This document shows, piece by piece, positions 36,890 to 44,433 of a stretch of DNA of 64,000 nt (the stretch's first letter is position 1; every line of letters begins with the position of its first letter). The position numbers were made by a program, and so were the translations under genes. The stretch spans positions 62,001 to 126,000 of the forward strand of contig CAWJTR010000001.1 of NCBI GenBank assembly GCA_963845735.1. Direction: 5' to 3'. The notes beneath the pieces were generated by a model. The model was not told the origin of the DNA. It was given only the letters and a program-made list of their open reading frames with translations, and did not search any database. Source of the stretch: AP-15 sp963845735 (GTDB taxonomy: Bacteria > Pseudomonadota > Alphaproteobacteria > ATCC43930 > CGMCC-115725).

Positions 36890-37256
36890 ATGTCGCTGCG
36901 GCAAAAATATCTGGAGATCCTCTCAGGGATCGTTCCGGCCGGGGCGGTCGGCGTATCGCTGCTACTGGGCTCGACGGCGCCAGGTATGGCTCACCCCGAC
37001 CCTGCGGCGCAGCAGCCTCGCGACTTCGGACCAAGTGCGTGTCTCCGAGCGGCTGGCCGCCATTCGCGATGCGGTTTCCACCGTGGGGGGAGAGGAAGCG
37101 ATCAAGCGCGGCGACGGCTATCCCCGGATCGCTTGGTGGGGCAATGGGGGTTGGGGCTGGCGGCGGCCTTGGGGCGGCGGGGGCTGGCCTAATTGGCCCA
37201 ATTGGAACAATTGGCGTAATTGGAACAATTGGAACAATTGGTGGCGTAATTTTTAA
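36890..37256 (+). CDS. grrA: GrrA-type precursor 2 with contiguous WxN array, one apparent frameshift
   Basis: The leader (MSLRQKYLEIL, then GAVGVSLLLGSTAPGMA) is in one frame and RVSERLAAIRDAVS plus the core are one base later; the switch is near 37020, where dropping one C gives QQPATSDQVRVSERL, aligned with precursor 1. Repaired length is 121 residues. The core begins AWWGNGGWGW and ends in seven WxN units: six run directly end to end (WPN, WPN, WNN, WRN, WNN, WNN), then one extra W and a final WRN before the last F. The DNA is a 9-bp tandem repeat. If the break is genuine the leader would be cut from the core, leaving no usable precursor. grrM starts 4 bp later. Confidence 0.75.
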
Positions 37257-37260
37257 CCCG

Positions 37261-38496
37261 GTGACCGCGCCCCCAGCGACGGCAGCCGGCGTCGTGCCGA
37301 CGATCGACCTGCTGGTCGTTCAGCCGACCCCGTTTTGCAATATCGATTGCAAGTATTGCTATCTGCCGAGTCGAAATTCGAAGGCGGTCGTTACCGCAGA
37401 CACCTTGCACAATTTGTTTTCTCAGGTGTTCGCGTCGGGCTGGGTCCGAGATGGCCTGTCGGTCGTGTGGCATGCCGGCGAGCCGATGGTGCTGCCGATT
37501 ACCTTCTATCGCGACGCGTTCGGGATGATCGAGAACCTCAGACCGCGGGGTCTGTCGGTCGTCCATTCGTTTCAGACCAATGGGACCCTGATCGACGAGG
37601 CATGGTGCGCGTTCTTCACCGAGGCGAAGGTCAATCTCGGGGTCAGCATCGATGGCCCCCGGCATCTCCACGACCGCAACCGAGTGACCCGGTCGGGCCG
37701 CGGCACCTTCGATCGGACGATCGCCGGCATCCGGCTTCTGCGCCGGCGTGAGGTGCCGTTCCATGTGATCTCGGTATTGTCGTCGGCCAGCATGGCCGCG
37801 CCGCAGGAAATGTTCGATTTCTATGTCGCGGAGGGGATCGAGCAGGTTTGTTTCAATGTCGAGGAATCCGAGGGCGACCATGTCTCGGAATCCTTTGGCG
37901 ATAGCGGGGCCGAAGCTGCCTATTACGGGTTCCTCGGGGAATTCTGGCGGCTGTCGGCGGCTGCTCCCGGCAAAATCACTTTTTTGCGCGAAATCGAACA
38001 GGCGCTGCAGCAAGTCATCCGACCCAAAGAAGCCGTCTTCCGCAACCAGCTGATCGAACCCTTCGCCATTACCAGCATGGATTGGGCCGGCAATATATCG
38101 ACTTTCTCGCCCGAGCTGCTTGGCCTGAAAAACCTGGCCTACGACGATTTCATCTTGGGCAACATCAATCGAGACGCGCTGGTCGATCTGCCTCTTCGCC
38201 CGGCCTTTACCCGGATGCTCGCCGATATCAGCGCGGGTGTCGCCATGTGTCGCGACCGCTGCGAATATTTTTCGGTATGCGGCGGCGGCGAGCCGGTCAA
38301 CAAGCTGGCTGAGAATGGCAGCTTCGCCAGCACCGAGACCACTTATTGCCGGCTCACCAAGATGCGGGCAATCGACCTCGTGCTCGATGCGCTCGAGCGG
38401 GTCCCGGCGGGCGCTTTCGACCCGGCGACGATCGCGCGCCAGGGGATGCCGAATGAGGAGCGCAGCCGGGCAGAAAGCGCTGGCGTGTGCGGATGA
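37261..38496 (+). CDS. grrM: GrrM-type radical SAM/SPASM peptide maturase
   Basis: 411 residues from GTG 37261. The radical SAM cluster site is C26-x3-C30-x2-C33 (CNIDCKYC) in PTPFCNIDCKYCYLP, typical of the cyclophane-forming GrrM/XyeB/FxsB group. WHAGEPMVLP and TNGTLID follow in the SAM barrel. The C-terminal SPASM domain has cysteines in MCRDRCEYFSVCGGGEP and a last one in TTYCRL, for auxiliary iron-sulfur clusters. It should form the side-chain cross-links in the two upstream peptides. The same frame stays open upstream through the out-of-phase repeat DNA of grrA2 (reading IGTIGTIGG), which I do not count as coding. Confidence 0.88.
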   Translation: MTAPPATAAGVVPTIDLLVVQPTPFCNIDCKYCYLPSRNSKAVVTADTLHNLFSQVFASGWVRDGLSVVWHAGEPMVLPITFYRDAFGMIENLRPRGLSVVHSFQTNGTLIDEAWCAFFTEAKVNLGVSIDGPRHLHDRNRVTRSGRGTFDRTIAGIRLLRRREVPFHVISVLSSASMAAPQEMFDFYVAEGIEQVCFNVEESEGDHVSESFGDSGAEAAYYGFLGEFWRLSAAAPGKITFLREIEQALQQVIRPKEAVFRNQLIEPFAITSMDWAGNISTFSPELLGLKNLAYDDFILGNINRDALVDLPLRPAFTRMLADISAGVAMCRDRCEYFSVCGGGEPVNKLAENGSFASTETTYCRLTKMRAIDLVLDALERVPAGAFDPATIARQGMPNEERSRAESAGVCG

Positions 38497-38521
38497 CGAC
38501 CGTCTGATTCGGGAGGACAGA

Positions 38522-39256
38522 ATGAGGAAGACATTGCGGTGGCTGGGAGTGCTCGCTATCGGCGCGGTGTTGCAAGGGGGCCTCTTCGCGGTCGCCGCCG
38601 CCCAGGGGCCCGCGCCCGGCTCGCCGCCGGCCAATCCCGCACCGGGCTACGGCGGCGGTGTACCGGATCAGGCCCCCTCCGCCCCGACCGAAACCGAGCC
38701 TGCGACCGAGCTGCCAGTGCTTTACGTCACCAGCGTCGAGATCCTGCGCACGCAGACCGAACCCCAACTCGACATCGTCCGGGTCACCGGGTTGACCGGA
38801 TCTCAGGGCTGGAACTCGCCGGAGCTGGTGCCGACCTTCGTCGGCAAACCCCTCGACGGCATCCTCGACCTCCAGTTCATAGCGACGATGCCCTTGCAGA
38901 CCGAGGACGCGACGGGTTTTGCGCCAATCGGCGCCGTGTTTACGCTCGAAGGAGGCCAGGCGTTCAAAGGTGTGCGTGTCCGCGCCTCAGAGAATGCGAT
39001 CGAGGTAAACCAGATCCCCGGCAGCAAGGTTGTTCAGATCACCGTCAACGGCTGCAAAGATTGCGTTGGCAAGAAATTTGCCGAAAAGGGACAGGCACCG
39101 CCAGGGGCCCCGGGGATCGTCCGTCAGGAGGATCTTCCCAAAGTGCTGCGCTGGATGCCGCCGGATCGAGGGATCCGCGGCATCACCCATGATCCAAACC
39201 GGCTCAACCTGATGCTGGGGGCCGACAACACAATTATAGCGGCTTATTGGGAGTAG
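38522..39256 (+). CDS. Secreted protein of unknown function in the GRRM locus
   Basis: 244 residues behind GGGAGGA. A clear signal peptide (TLRWLGVLAIGAVLQGGLFAVAAAQ) is followed by a Pro/Gly/Ala-rich linker and a single compact domain of about 150 residues with beta-type sequence (LYVTSVEILRT, IVRVTGLTG) and one CKDC pair near residue 180 that could bind metal or form a disulfide. I recognise no family. It lies 25 bp after grrM on the same strand, so it is probably co-expressed; a role in export, binding or anchoring of the modified peptides is inference from position only. Confidence 0.75.
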   Translation: MRKTLRWLGVLAIGAVLQGGLFAVAAAQGPAPGSPPANPAPGYGGGVPDQAPSAPTETEPATELPVLYVTSVEILRTQTEPQLDIVRVTGLTGSQGWNSPELVPTFVGKPLDGILDLQFIATMPLQTEDATGFAPIGAVFTLEGGQAFKGVRVRASENAIEVNQIPGSKVVQITVNGCKDCVGKKFAEKGQAPPGAPGIVRQEDLPKVLRWMPPDRGIRGITHDPNRLNLMLGADNTIIAAYWE

Positions 39257-39264
39257 CAGCCGGG

Positions 39265-39901
39265 ATGCGGCGCCACCCGGCATGGCCCTCGCCTGGCCGC
39301 CCGGCGGGCCGCGTGCGCTCCGCGGGTGGATGGCTCGGGCTGACTGCGATCCTCGGCCTCGCAATCGCCGGCAGCGGCGCGGCCAGTGCGGGGACCCTGA
39401 TCGCGGGAAATGCGGCGACACTTGATCGCGTGGCGTTCGCGGTCGATGGCGTTGAGTTCGAGTCACGGCGCCGATGTGAAAATGTGGCGGCCGAACCTCG
39501 ACGGGCCGCAAGGACCAATGCAAGTCTCAGCGGCCGCTGCGATGGATGTCGGCAACGGCGATCGGTTTGATCCGAGCGAGAACCGAGTTCTCGGTCGCGC
39601 TTATCTCGCCCAGCTCTACCGCCGCTACGCCAACTGGGCCGATGCCGTTGCCGCTTATAATTGGGGGCCGGCACACATGGATGCCTGGATCGACAGCGGG
39701 CGGCCGATCGACAAATTTCCGGAAACGGTGGCGCTCTACCGGGTGCATGTGCTGTTCGGCGGCACGCCTGGAGGCGGGCTCGCGATACTCGGCCACCATA
39801 TTCAGCCACGCCGGCCGCTCGCCGACCGCCTGCATCCGAGCCGCAGCAGCACCGCTGTCGAGCAGCTCTACGGTGCAGTTATGCGCGACAGCTGGCGATA
39901 G
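39265..39901 (+). CDS. Lytic-transglycosylase-like (SLT) protein, one apparent frameshift
   Basis: A hydrophobic N-terminal segment (GLTAILGLAIAGSGAASAG) suggests export. One extra T near 39456 (gagTtcg) separates VDGVE from SSHGADVKMWRPN; repaired length is about 211 residues. The domain has the SLT pattern: catalytic glutamate in VESSHG, GPMQVSAAAA in place of GLMQ, and AAYNWGPAHMD. Such enzymes cleave peptidoglycan glycan strands. It starts 9 bp after the secreted-protein gene, so it belongs to the GRRM locus and may open the wall for its product. Confidence 0.72.
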
Positions 39902-39929
39902 GCAATCGCCTCATGGGAAGCCGCAATGA

Positions 39930-40006
39930 TGGTCGGAGTGAGAGGATTTGAACCTCCGGCCCCTGCCTCCCGAAAGCAGTGCTCTACCAGGCTGAGCTAC
40001 ACTCCG
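39930..40006 (-). tRNA. tRNA-Pro (CGG)
   Basis: Minus-strand cloverleaf: acceptor CGGAGTG/CACTCCG, D-arm AGCTCAGCCTGGTAGAGC, anticodon arm CTGCT-TTCGGGA-GGCAG with anticodon CGG, T-arm GGAGGTTCAAATCCTCT, discriminator A, encoded CCA. It ends the region downstream of the GRRM locus. Confidence 0.95.
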
Positions 40007-40075
40007 CTGACCGGACGGGGTCTATAGCGTCAACGCGGCTGACGCGCAAGGCGACGGAGACCTGACCCAGCGCCC

Positions 40076-41086
40076 TCAGAAGCTGCGGTCGCCGGCGAAG
40101 GCGGCGGCGTCGGTCAGGGCGCGGCGTTCGGGCCCGTCGCGAAACAGCGAGAGCGCGTCGATCGCGGCGGCAGCATAGCTGCGGGCGCGCGACAAGGTCT
40201 CGGCGAGAGCGCCGCGGCGCTCGACCAGCAGGATCGCGCGCTCGAGATCGCCGGGTTGCTGATCCATGTCCTCGACCGTGCGGCGCCAGAACGCGCGCTC
40301 TTCCTCGTCGCCGCGGGCAAGGGCGACGAGGATCGGGAGTGTAACTTTGCCGTCGCGGAAATCGTCGCCGACGCTCTTGCCGAGCTCGGCCTGACGCGCC
40401 GAGAAATCGAGCATGTCGTCAACCAGCTGAAACGCGGTCCCGAGATTGCGGCCGAAACAATCGAGCGCTTCTTCTTCGGCCGGCGGGCGCTCGGCCAACA
40501 CCGCGCCAATGCGGCTAGCCGCGGCGAACAATTCAGCGGTTTTTGCTTGGATGACGGAGAGATAAGCGGCTTCGGTGGTTGTGGTGTCGCTCGTTGTCAT
40601 CAGCTGCATGACTTCGCCCTCGGCGATAATCGCGGAGGCGCCCGACAGGATCTCGAGGATCCGCAGCGAGCCGTCCGCCACCATCAGCTGAAATGCTCGG
40701 CTGAACAAAAAGTCGCCGACGAGGATCGCGGGCTTGTTGCCCCAGAGCGCATTTGCCGTATCGCGGCCGCGGCGCAGATCGCTCGCATCGACGACGTCGT
40801 CGTGCAACAGGGTCGCAGTGTGGATGAACTCGACCGCGGCGGCGAGTGCTACGTGACGGTCACCGCGATAGCCACACAGCCGCGCGCAACCCAAGGTAAG
40901 CATCGGCCGCAACCGCTTGCCGCCGCCGGCAACGATATGGCCGGCGAGCTGCGGGATCAGCCCGACCGGGCTGTGCATGCGCTGGACGATCAGCCGGTTG
41001 ACGCGTTCGAGGTCATTTTTCAGTAAGCGTGACAACGGATCGAGCGACGGCCTTCGGCCCGCGTGCACTCGATCGACACCCGCCAT
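40076..41086 (-). CDS. ispB: Polyprenyl (octa-/decaprenyl) diphosphate synthase
   Basis: Makes the long isoprenoid tail of ubiquinone. First aspartate-rich motif LLHDDVVDASDLRRG with the preceding GGGKRLRPML, second motif LVDDMLDFSARQAELGK, and the GDFLFSRAFQLM helix are clear. Length about 336 residues from ATG 41086, which suits the family; the frame stays open to another start at 41173, giving an unconserved 29-residue extension. It is divergent from the DUF2007 gene. Chain length cannot be read from the sequence alone. Confidence 0.88.
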   Translation of the reverse strand: MAGVDRVHAGRRPSLDPLSRLLKNDLERVNRLIVQRMHSPVGLIPQLAGHIVAGGGKRLRPMLTLGCARLCGYRGDRHVALAAAVEFIHTATLLHDDVVDASDLRRGRDTANALWGNKPAILVGDFLFSRAFQLMVADGSLRILEILSGASAIIAEGEVMQLMTTSDTTTTEAAYLSVIQAKTAELFAAASRIGAVLAERPPAEEEALDCFGRNLGTAFQLVDDMLDFSARQAELGKSVGDDFRDGKVTLPILVALARGDEEERAFWRRTVEDMDQQPGDLERAILLVERRGALAETLSRARSYAAAAIDALSLFRDGPERRALTDAAAFAGDRSF

Positions 41087-41232
41087 CAGCGCCACTCGAT
41101 ACTCCCGCGTGTCCACCGCGCCGCCCGACCGGCTTGACGCGCCCGAACGCGAATGAGCATAGATTGCAGGCAAGACCGGTCAAGAGCCGCACTGCCCTAG
41201 TCCCTATCGATCCGCTGCGATTAGTTGACGCG

Positions 41233-41445
41233 ATGAAGGAGCTGTTGCGCACCAATAACGCCGTCCGCCTCTCCTGGGTGCAGGCGCTGCTCAGGGATTC
41301 GGGGATCGACAGCCTAGTGCTCGACCATCACACCAGCCTGGTCGAAGGCAGCATCGGTGCGATCCCGCGCCGCTTGATGGTGGCGGAGCGCGACTTTGGG
41401 CGGGCTCGCGCGCTGCTTGCAGCCACTGGTGAGGACGCAAGGTGA
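41233..41445 (+). CDS. DUF2007-family protein
   Basis: 70 residues: MKELLRTNNAVRLSWVQALL then an LLRDSGIDSLVLDHH core and RRLMVAERDFGRARALL end. This is the small putative signal-transducing domain DUF2007. The pair DUF2007 plus the methyltransferase below is common in alphaproteobacteria; starts overlap by 4 nt. Function unknown. Confidence 0.85.
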   Translation: MKELLRTNNAVRLSWVQALLRDSGIDSLVLDHHTSLVEGSIGAIPRRLMVAERDFGRARALLAATGEDAR

Positions 41446-42200
41446 ACAACGCCGCTGCCGCCGAGCCGGCCTTTACCGAGGATCGGCTGCTCGGCGGCCG
41501 GATCCGTCTGCGGCAGCCGGCGGGCGGCTACCGGGTCGCGATCGATCCGATCTTTCTCGCCGCCTCAATACCGGCCGAACCGCATCAGCTGGTGCTCGAT
41601 GTTGGTTGCGGCGCCGGCGCGGCGATGCTTTGCCTGGCGGCGCGGGTACCGCATGTCCGCGTGGTCGGGCTCGAAATGGAGCGTGATCTGGTTCGGCTGG
41701 CCGGCGACAACGCGATCCTGAACGCAATGGAGGCTCGCGTCTCGGTGATGATCGGCGATCTGTTGCATGCGCCACCGCGGCTGTCGCCTGGCGCCTTCGA
41801 TCATGTGATGGCGAACCCACCCTTTCACGAGCGTGGCCGTGTCACGCCAACGGCGACGCCTGGCAAGGCCGCCGCGACGGTCGAAGGTGAGGCCGACCTC
41901 GCCGCCTGGGTGCGGTTTTGTCTGACGATGGTGCGGCCAAAGGGTACGGTGACTTTCATTCACCGCGCCGACCGCCTGGACGCGCTGATTGGCGAAATCG
42001 CCGGCCGGGCGGGCGAGGTCGTGGTCTATCCCCTGTGGCCAGCGGAAGGCCGGCCGGCAAGCCGTATCCTGGTCCGTGCCCGGAAGCAGATCGCGGCTTC
42101 GGCGCGGCTTGCCCCCGGGCTGGTGTTGCACCGCGGGGACGGGCGGCCAACGGAACTTGCCGACGGAATATTGCGGGAGGGCAGGGGGCTCGAACTCTGA
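41442..42200 (+). CDS. tRNA1(Val)-A37 N6-methyltransferase-like protein
   Basis: 252-residue class I SAM-dependent methyltransferase. The SAM motif I is LVLDVGCGAGAAMLCLA, motif II VVGLEMERDL, and the adenine-N6 catalytic motif MANPPFHERG. An N-terminal GYRVAIDPIFLAASI stretch is typical of the TrmN6/YfiC family. The probable substrate is A37 of a valine tRNA, but other RNAs cannot be excluded. GTG start overlaps the DUF2007 stop. Confidence 0.82.
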   Translation: MNNAAAAEPAFTEDRLLGGRIRLRQPAGGYRVAIDPIFLAASIPAEPHQLVLDVGCGAGAAMLCLAARVPHVRVVGLEMERDLVRLAGDNAILNAMEARVSVMIGDLLHAPPRLSPGAFDHVMANPPFHERGRVTPTATPGKAAATVEGEADLAAWVRFCLTMVRPKGTVTFIHRADRLDALIGEIAGRAGEVVVYPLWPAEGRPASRILVRARKQIAASARLAPGLVLHRGDGRPTELADGILREGRGLEL

Positions 42201-42258
42201 ACCTCGGCGACAGGCTGCGCTGTAGTTTCGGCGGGTCCGGCTTCCCATCTGAGACTGT

Positions 42259-43101
42259 ATGACAATTCGCGACTACCTCGATATCGAGCGGCTATGGCAG
42301 CGCGGGCCGGTTGTCTCAGTCCTGCGTTTCGAGGGCGTCATCATGCCGCGGGTACGCCGCAACGGCGTCTCACTGGCCACCCATGCGCGTGCGATCCAGC
42401 GGGCGTTTAGCCTTCGCGGCGTCGTCGCCGTCGCGATTGTCGTCAATTCGCCCGGCGGCTCGCCGGTGCAGTCGGCGCTGCTGTTTCGCCGCATCCGCCA
42501 GCTTGCCGAGGAAAAGGGGATACCGGTCATCGCCTTTGCCGAGGACGTGGCGGCCTCTGGCGGCTATTGGCTGGCGCTTGCCGGTGACGAGATTTTCGGC
42601 GAGGAGACCTCGCTGGTCGGTTCGATCGGCGTTATCAGCGCAGGTTTCGGGCTCACCGAGGCGATACAGCGACTCGGCATCGAGCGCCGCCTCTACACCG
42701 CCGGCACGCACAAATCGCTGCTCGATCCGTTTCTGCCGGTAGATCCTGCCGATGTCGAACGGCTGAGCGGGTTGCAACAAGATATCCACCGGGCGTTCAA
42801 AGAGCATGTACGGCGGCGCCGCACCGGCAAAATCGACGACGCCGACGAAAGCCTGTTCAATGGCGACGTGCTGACCGGGCATATGGCGGCAGAGCGCGGC
42901 TTGATCGACGGTATCGGAGAATTGCGCGCGGTCATGCGCGCTCGCTATGGCGACAAGGTCAGATTGCGCCCGGTCATGGCCGAGCGGCGCCGACCTATCT
43001 GGGCTCGCCTGCCGTTTGGTGCGCGCGAGCCCTTTGCCGCGATCACCGATCTCGCCGACTGGATCGAGGCGCGACTGTTGTGGGCTCGGTTCGGGCTGTG
43101 A
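42259..43101 (+). CDS. S49-family peptidase (SppA/SohB-like)
   Basis: 280 residues. VVNSPGGSPVQSALLFRRI is the conserved oxyanion/glycine segment, and the catalytic serine lies in DVAASGGYWLALAGDEIF with the general base lysine in GTHKSLLDPF. SIGVISAGFG follows. It lacks a transmembrane anchor, unlike membrane SppA; the start at ATG 42259 is close to the conserved core. It probably degrades signal peptides or membrane fragments. Confidence 0.88.
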   Translation: MTIRDYLDIERLWQRGPVVSVLRFEGVIMPRVRRNGVSLATHARAIQRAFSLRGVVAVAIVVNSPGGSPVQSALLFRRIRQLAEEKGIPVIAFAEDVAASGGYWLALAGDEIFGEETSLVGSIGVISAGFGLTEAIQRLGIERRLYTAGTHKSLLDPFLPVDPADVERLSGLQQDIHRAFKEHVRRRRTGKIDDADESLFNGDVLTGHMAAERGLIDGIGELRAVMRARYGDKVRLRPVMAERRRPIWARLPFGAREPFAAITDLADWIEARLLWARFGL

Positions 43102-43166
43102 CGAGAATTTTCGCTCGGCAAGGGCATTCCTTGACCCGGCTTACGGCGGCCCGGTAAACCTCGTCG

Positions 43167-43391
43167 ATGTTCGAGTTCCCAAAGCTCGTCGTAATGATCC
43201 TGGTGTTCGCCGCGATATGGATCGGGTATCGCTGGCTGAACGGACCCGCGCGCGAACTCCCGCGCCGGCGCGCGCCACCACCGCGCCGGGCAATCCAGGC
43301 GGAGGATCTCGTTGCCTGCGGCGTCTGCGGCGCCTATGTCGCGGCGCAGGCGTCCGGCTGTGGCCGACCAGATTGCCCACGGCCGCGCTGA
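43167..43391 (+). CDS. Small membrane-anchored zinc-ribbon-like protein (PP0621-like)
   Basis: 74 residues: an N-terminal helix LVVMILVFAAIWIGYRWL, an Arg/Pro-rich linker, then CGVCGAYVAAQASGCGRPDC with two CxxC-type pairs that could bind zinc. This architecture resembles the PP0621 family. It lies 65 bp after the S49 peptidase and 24 bp before glyQ. Function unknown. Confidence 0.65.
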   Translation: MFEFPKLVVMILVFAAIWIGYRWLNGPARELPRRRAPPPRRAIQAEDLVACGVCGAYVAAQASGCGRPDCPRPR

Positions 43392-43415
43392 CTGCGCTGC
43401 ATCCGAGGCGGTGCC

Positions 43416-44276
43416 GTGAGTTTTCAATCAGTAATTTTCGAGCTGCAGGGCTTTTGGGCGCAGCAAGGTTGCGTAATCCTACAACCCTACGATCTCGAAG
43501 TTGGCGCCGGCACTTTTCACCCGGCGACGGCGCTGCGCGCGCTCGGACCCGAACCGTGGCGCGCCTGTTATGTGCAACCCTCGCGCCGGCCGACCGACGG
43601 TCGCTACGGGGAAAACCCGAACCGGTTGCAGCAATATTATCAGCTGCAGGTCATCTTGAAGCCGGCGCCGGCTGACAGCCAGGACCTCTATCTTGCGAGC
43701 CTAGCGGCGATTGGCATCGACGCGCGGCAGCACGATATCCGTTTTGTCGAGGACGATTGGGAAAGCCCGACCTTGGGCGCCTGGGGGCTTGGCTGGGAAG
43801 TCTGGCTCGACGGCATGGAGGTCAGCCAGTTCACCTATTTCCAGCAGGTTGGCGGCATCGAGTGCGACCCGGTCTCGACCGAGCTGACCTATGGGCTCGA
43901 ACGGCTGGCGATGTATGTCGAGGGTGTCAAAAGCGTCTTCGATCTCGATTACAACGGCGTTCCTGGCGCGGGCCAGGTCACTTATGGCGACGTGTTTCAG
44001 CGGGCGGAGCGCGAGTTCTCCACCTACAATTTCGAGATCGCCGACACCGCGCTGCTGGTCCGGCATTTCGCCGACGCCGAAGCCGAGTGCCGCGCCGTGC
44101 TCGAACACGGCTTGGCATTGCCGGCCTATGACCAATGCCTGAAGGCGAGCCATCTGTTCAACCTGCTCGATGCGCGCGGCGCGATCAGCGTGACCGAGCG
44201 CGCCGCCTACATCCTGCGCGTACGGGCACTGGCCAAGGGCTGTTGCGAGGCCTGGCTCGCTGGCGGCAATCGATGA
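43416..44276 (+). CDS. glyQ: Glycyl-tRNA synthetase alpha subunit
   Basis: 286-residue catalytic subunit of the heterotetrameric enzyme. Class II motifs: CYVQPSRRPTDGRYGENPNRLQ region, WEVWLDGMEVSQFTYFQQVGG and STELTYGLERLAMYV. GTG start at 43416. Unlike most alphaproteobacteria, where glyQ and glyS almost touch, 157 bp separate it from glyS and contain a long inverted repeat. Confidence 0.96.
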   Translation: MSFQSVIFELQGFWAQQGCVILQPYDLEVGAGTFHPATALRALGPEPWRACYVQPSRRPTDGRYGENPNRLQQYYQLQVILKPAPADSQDLYLASLAAIGIDARQHDIRFVEDDWESPTLGAWGLGWEVWLDGMEVSQFTYFQQVGGIECDPVSTELTYGLERLAMYVEGVKSVFDLDYNGVPGAGQVTYGDVFQRAEREFSTYNFEIADTALLVRHFADAEAECRAVLEHGLALPAYDQCLKASHLFNLLDARGAISVTERAAYILRVRALAKGCCEAWLAGGNR

Positions 44277-44337
44277 ACCAGTTTCTACGCCCGTCGGGCG
44301 CTCGGTTGTCAAGTCATCGCCGCGCCCTCATTCGCGT

Positions 44338-44394
44338 CATACCGGCGAAGGCCGGTACCCAGGGCGGCAATGGGTCCCGGCCTTCGCCGGGATG
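44338..44394. repeat. 24-bp inverted repeat between glyQ and glyS
   Basis: The left arm (44338-44361, CATACCGGCGAAGGCCGG then TACCCA) and right arm (44371-44394, TGGGTCCCGGCCTTCGCC then GGGATG) pair at 22 of 24 positions around a 9-base loop. The sequence matches the widespread alphaproteobacterial intergenic palindrome of the type CATCCCGGCGAAGGCCGGGA. It probably inserted between the two subunit genes, and in RNA would form a very stable hairpin without a T-run. Confidence 0.75.
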
Positions 44395-44433
44395 GAGGGT
44401 CCCCGTGACCTCGTTCGTTGCGTTGGTCATATT

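Noticed and set aside
36650..37256. CRISPR-like or satellite repeats
   Set aside because: The 15-bp and 9-bp repeats encode WxN peptide cores in frame and have no spacers.
36820..37260. N-terminal extension of grrM reading IGTIGTIGG repeats
   Set aside because: It is the out-of-phase reading of the 9-bp grrA2 repeat; the grrM family start is near 37261.
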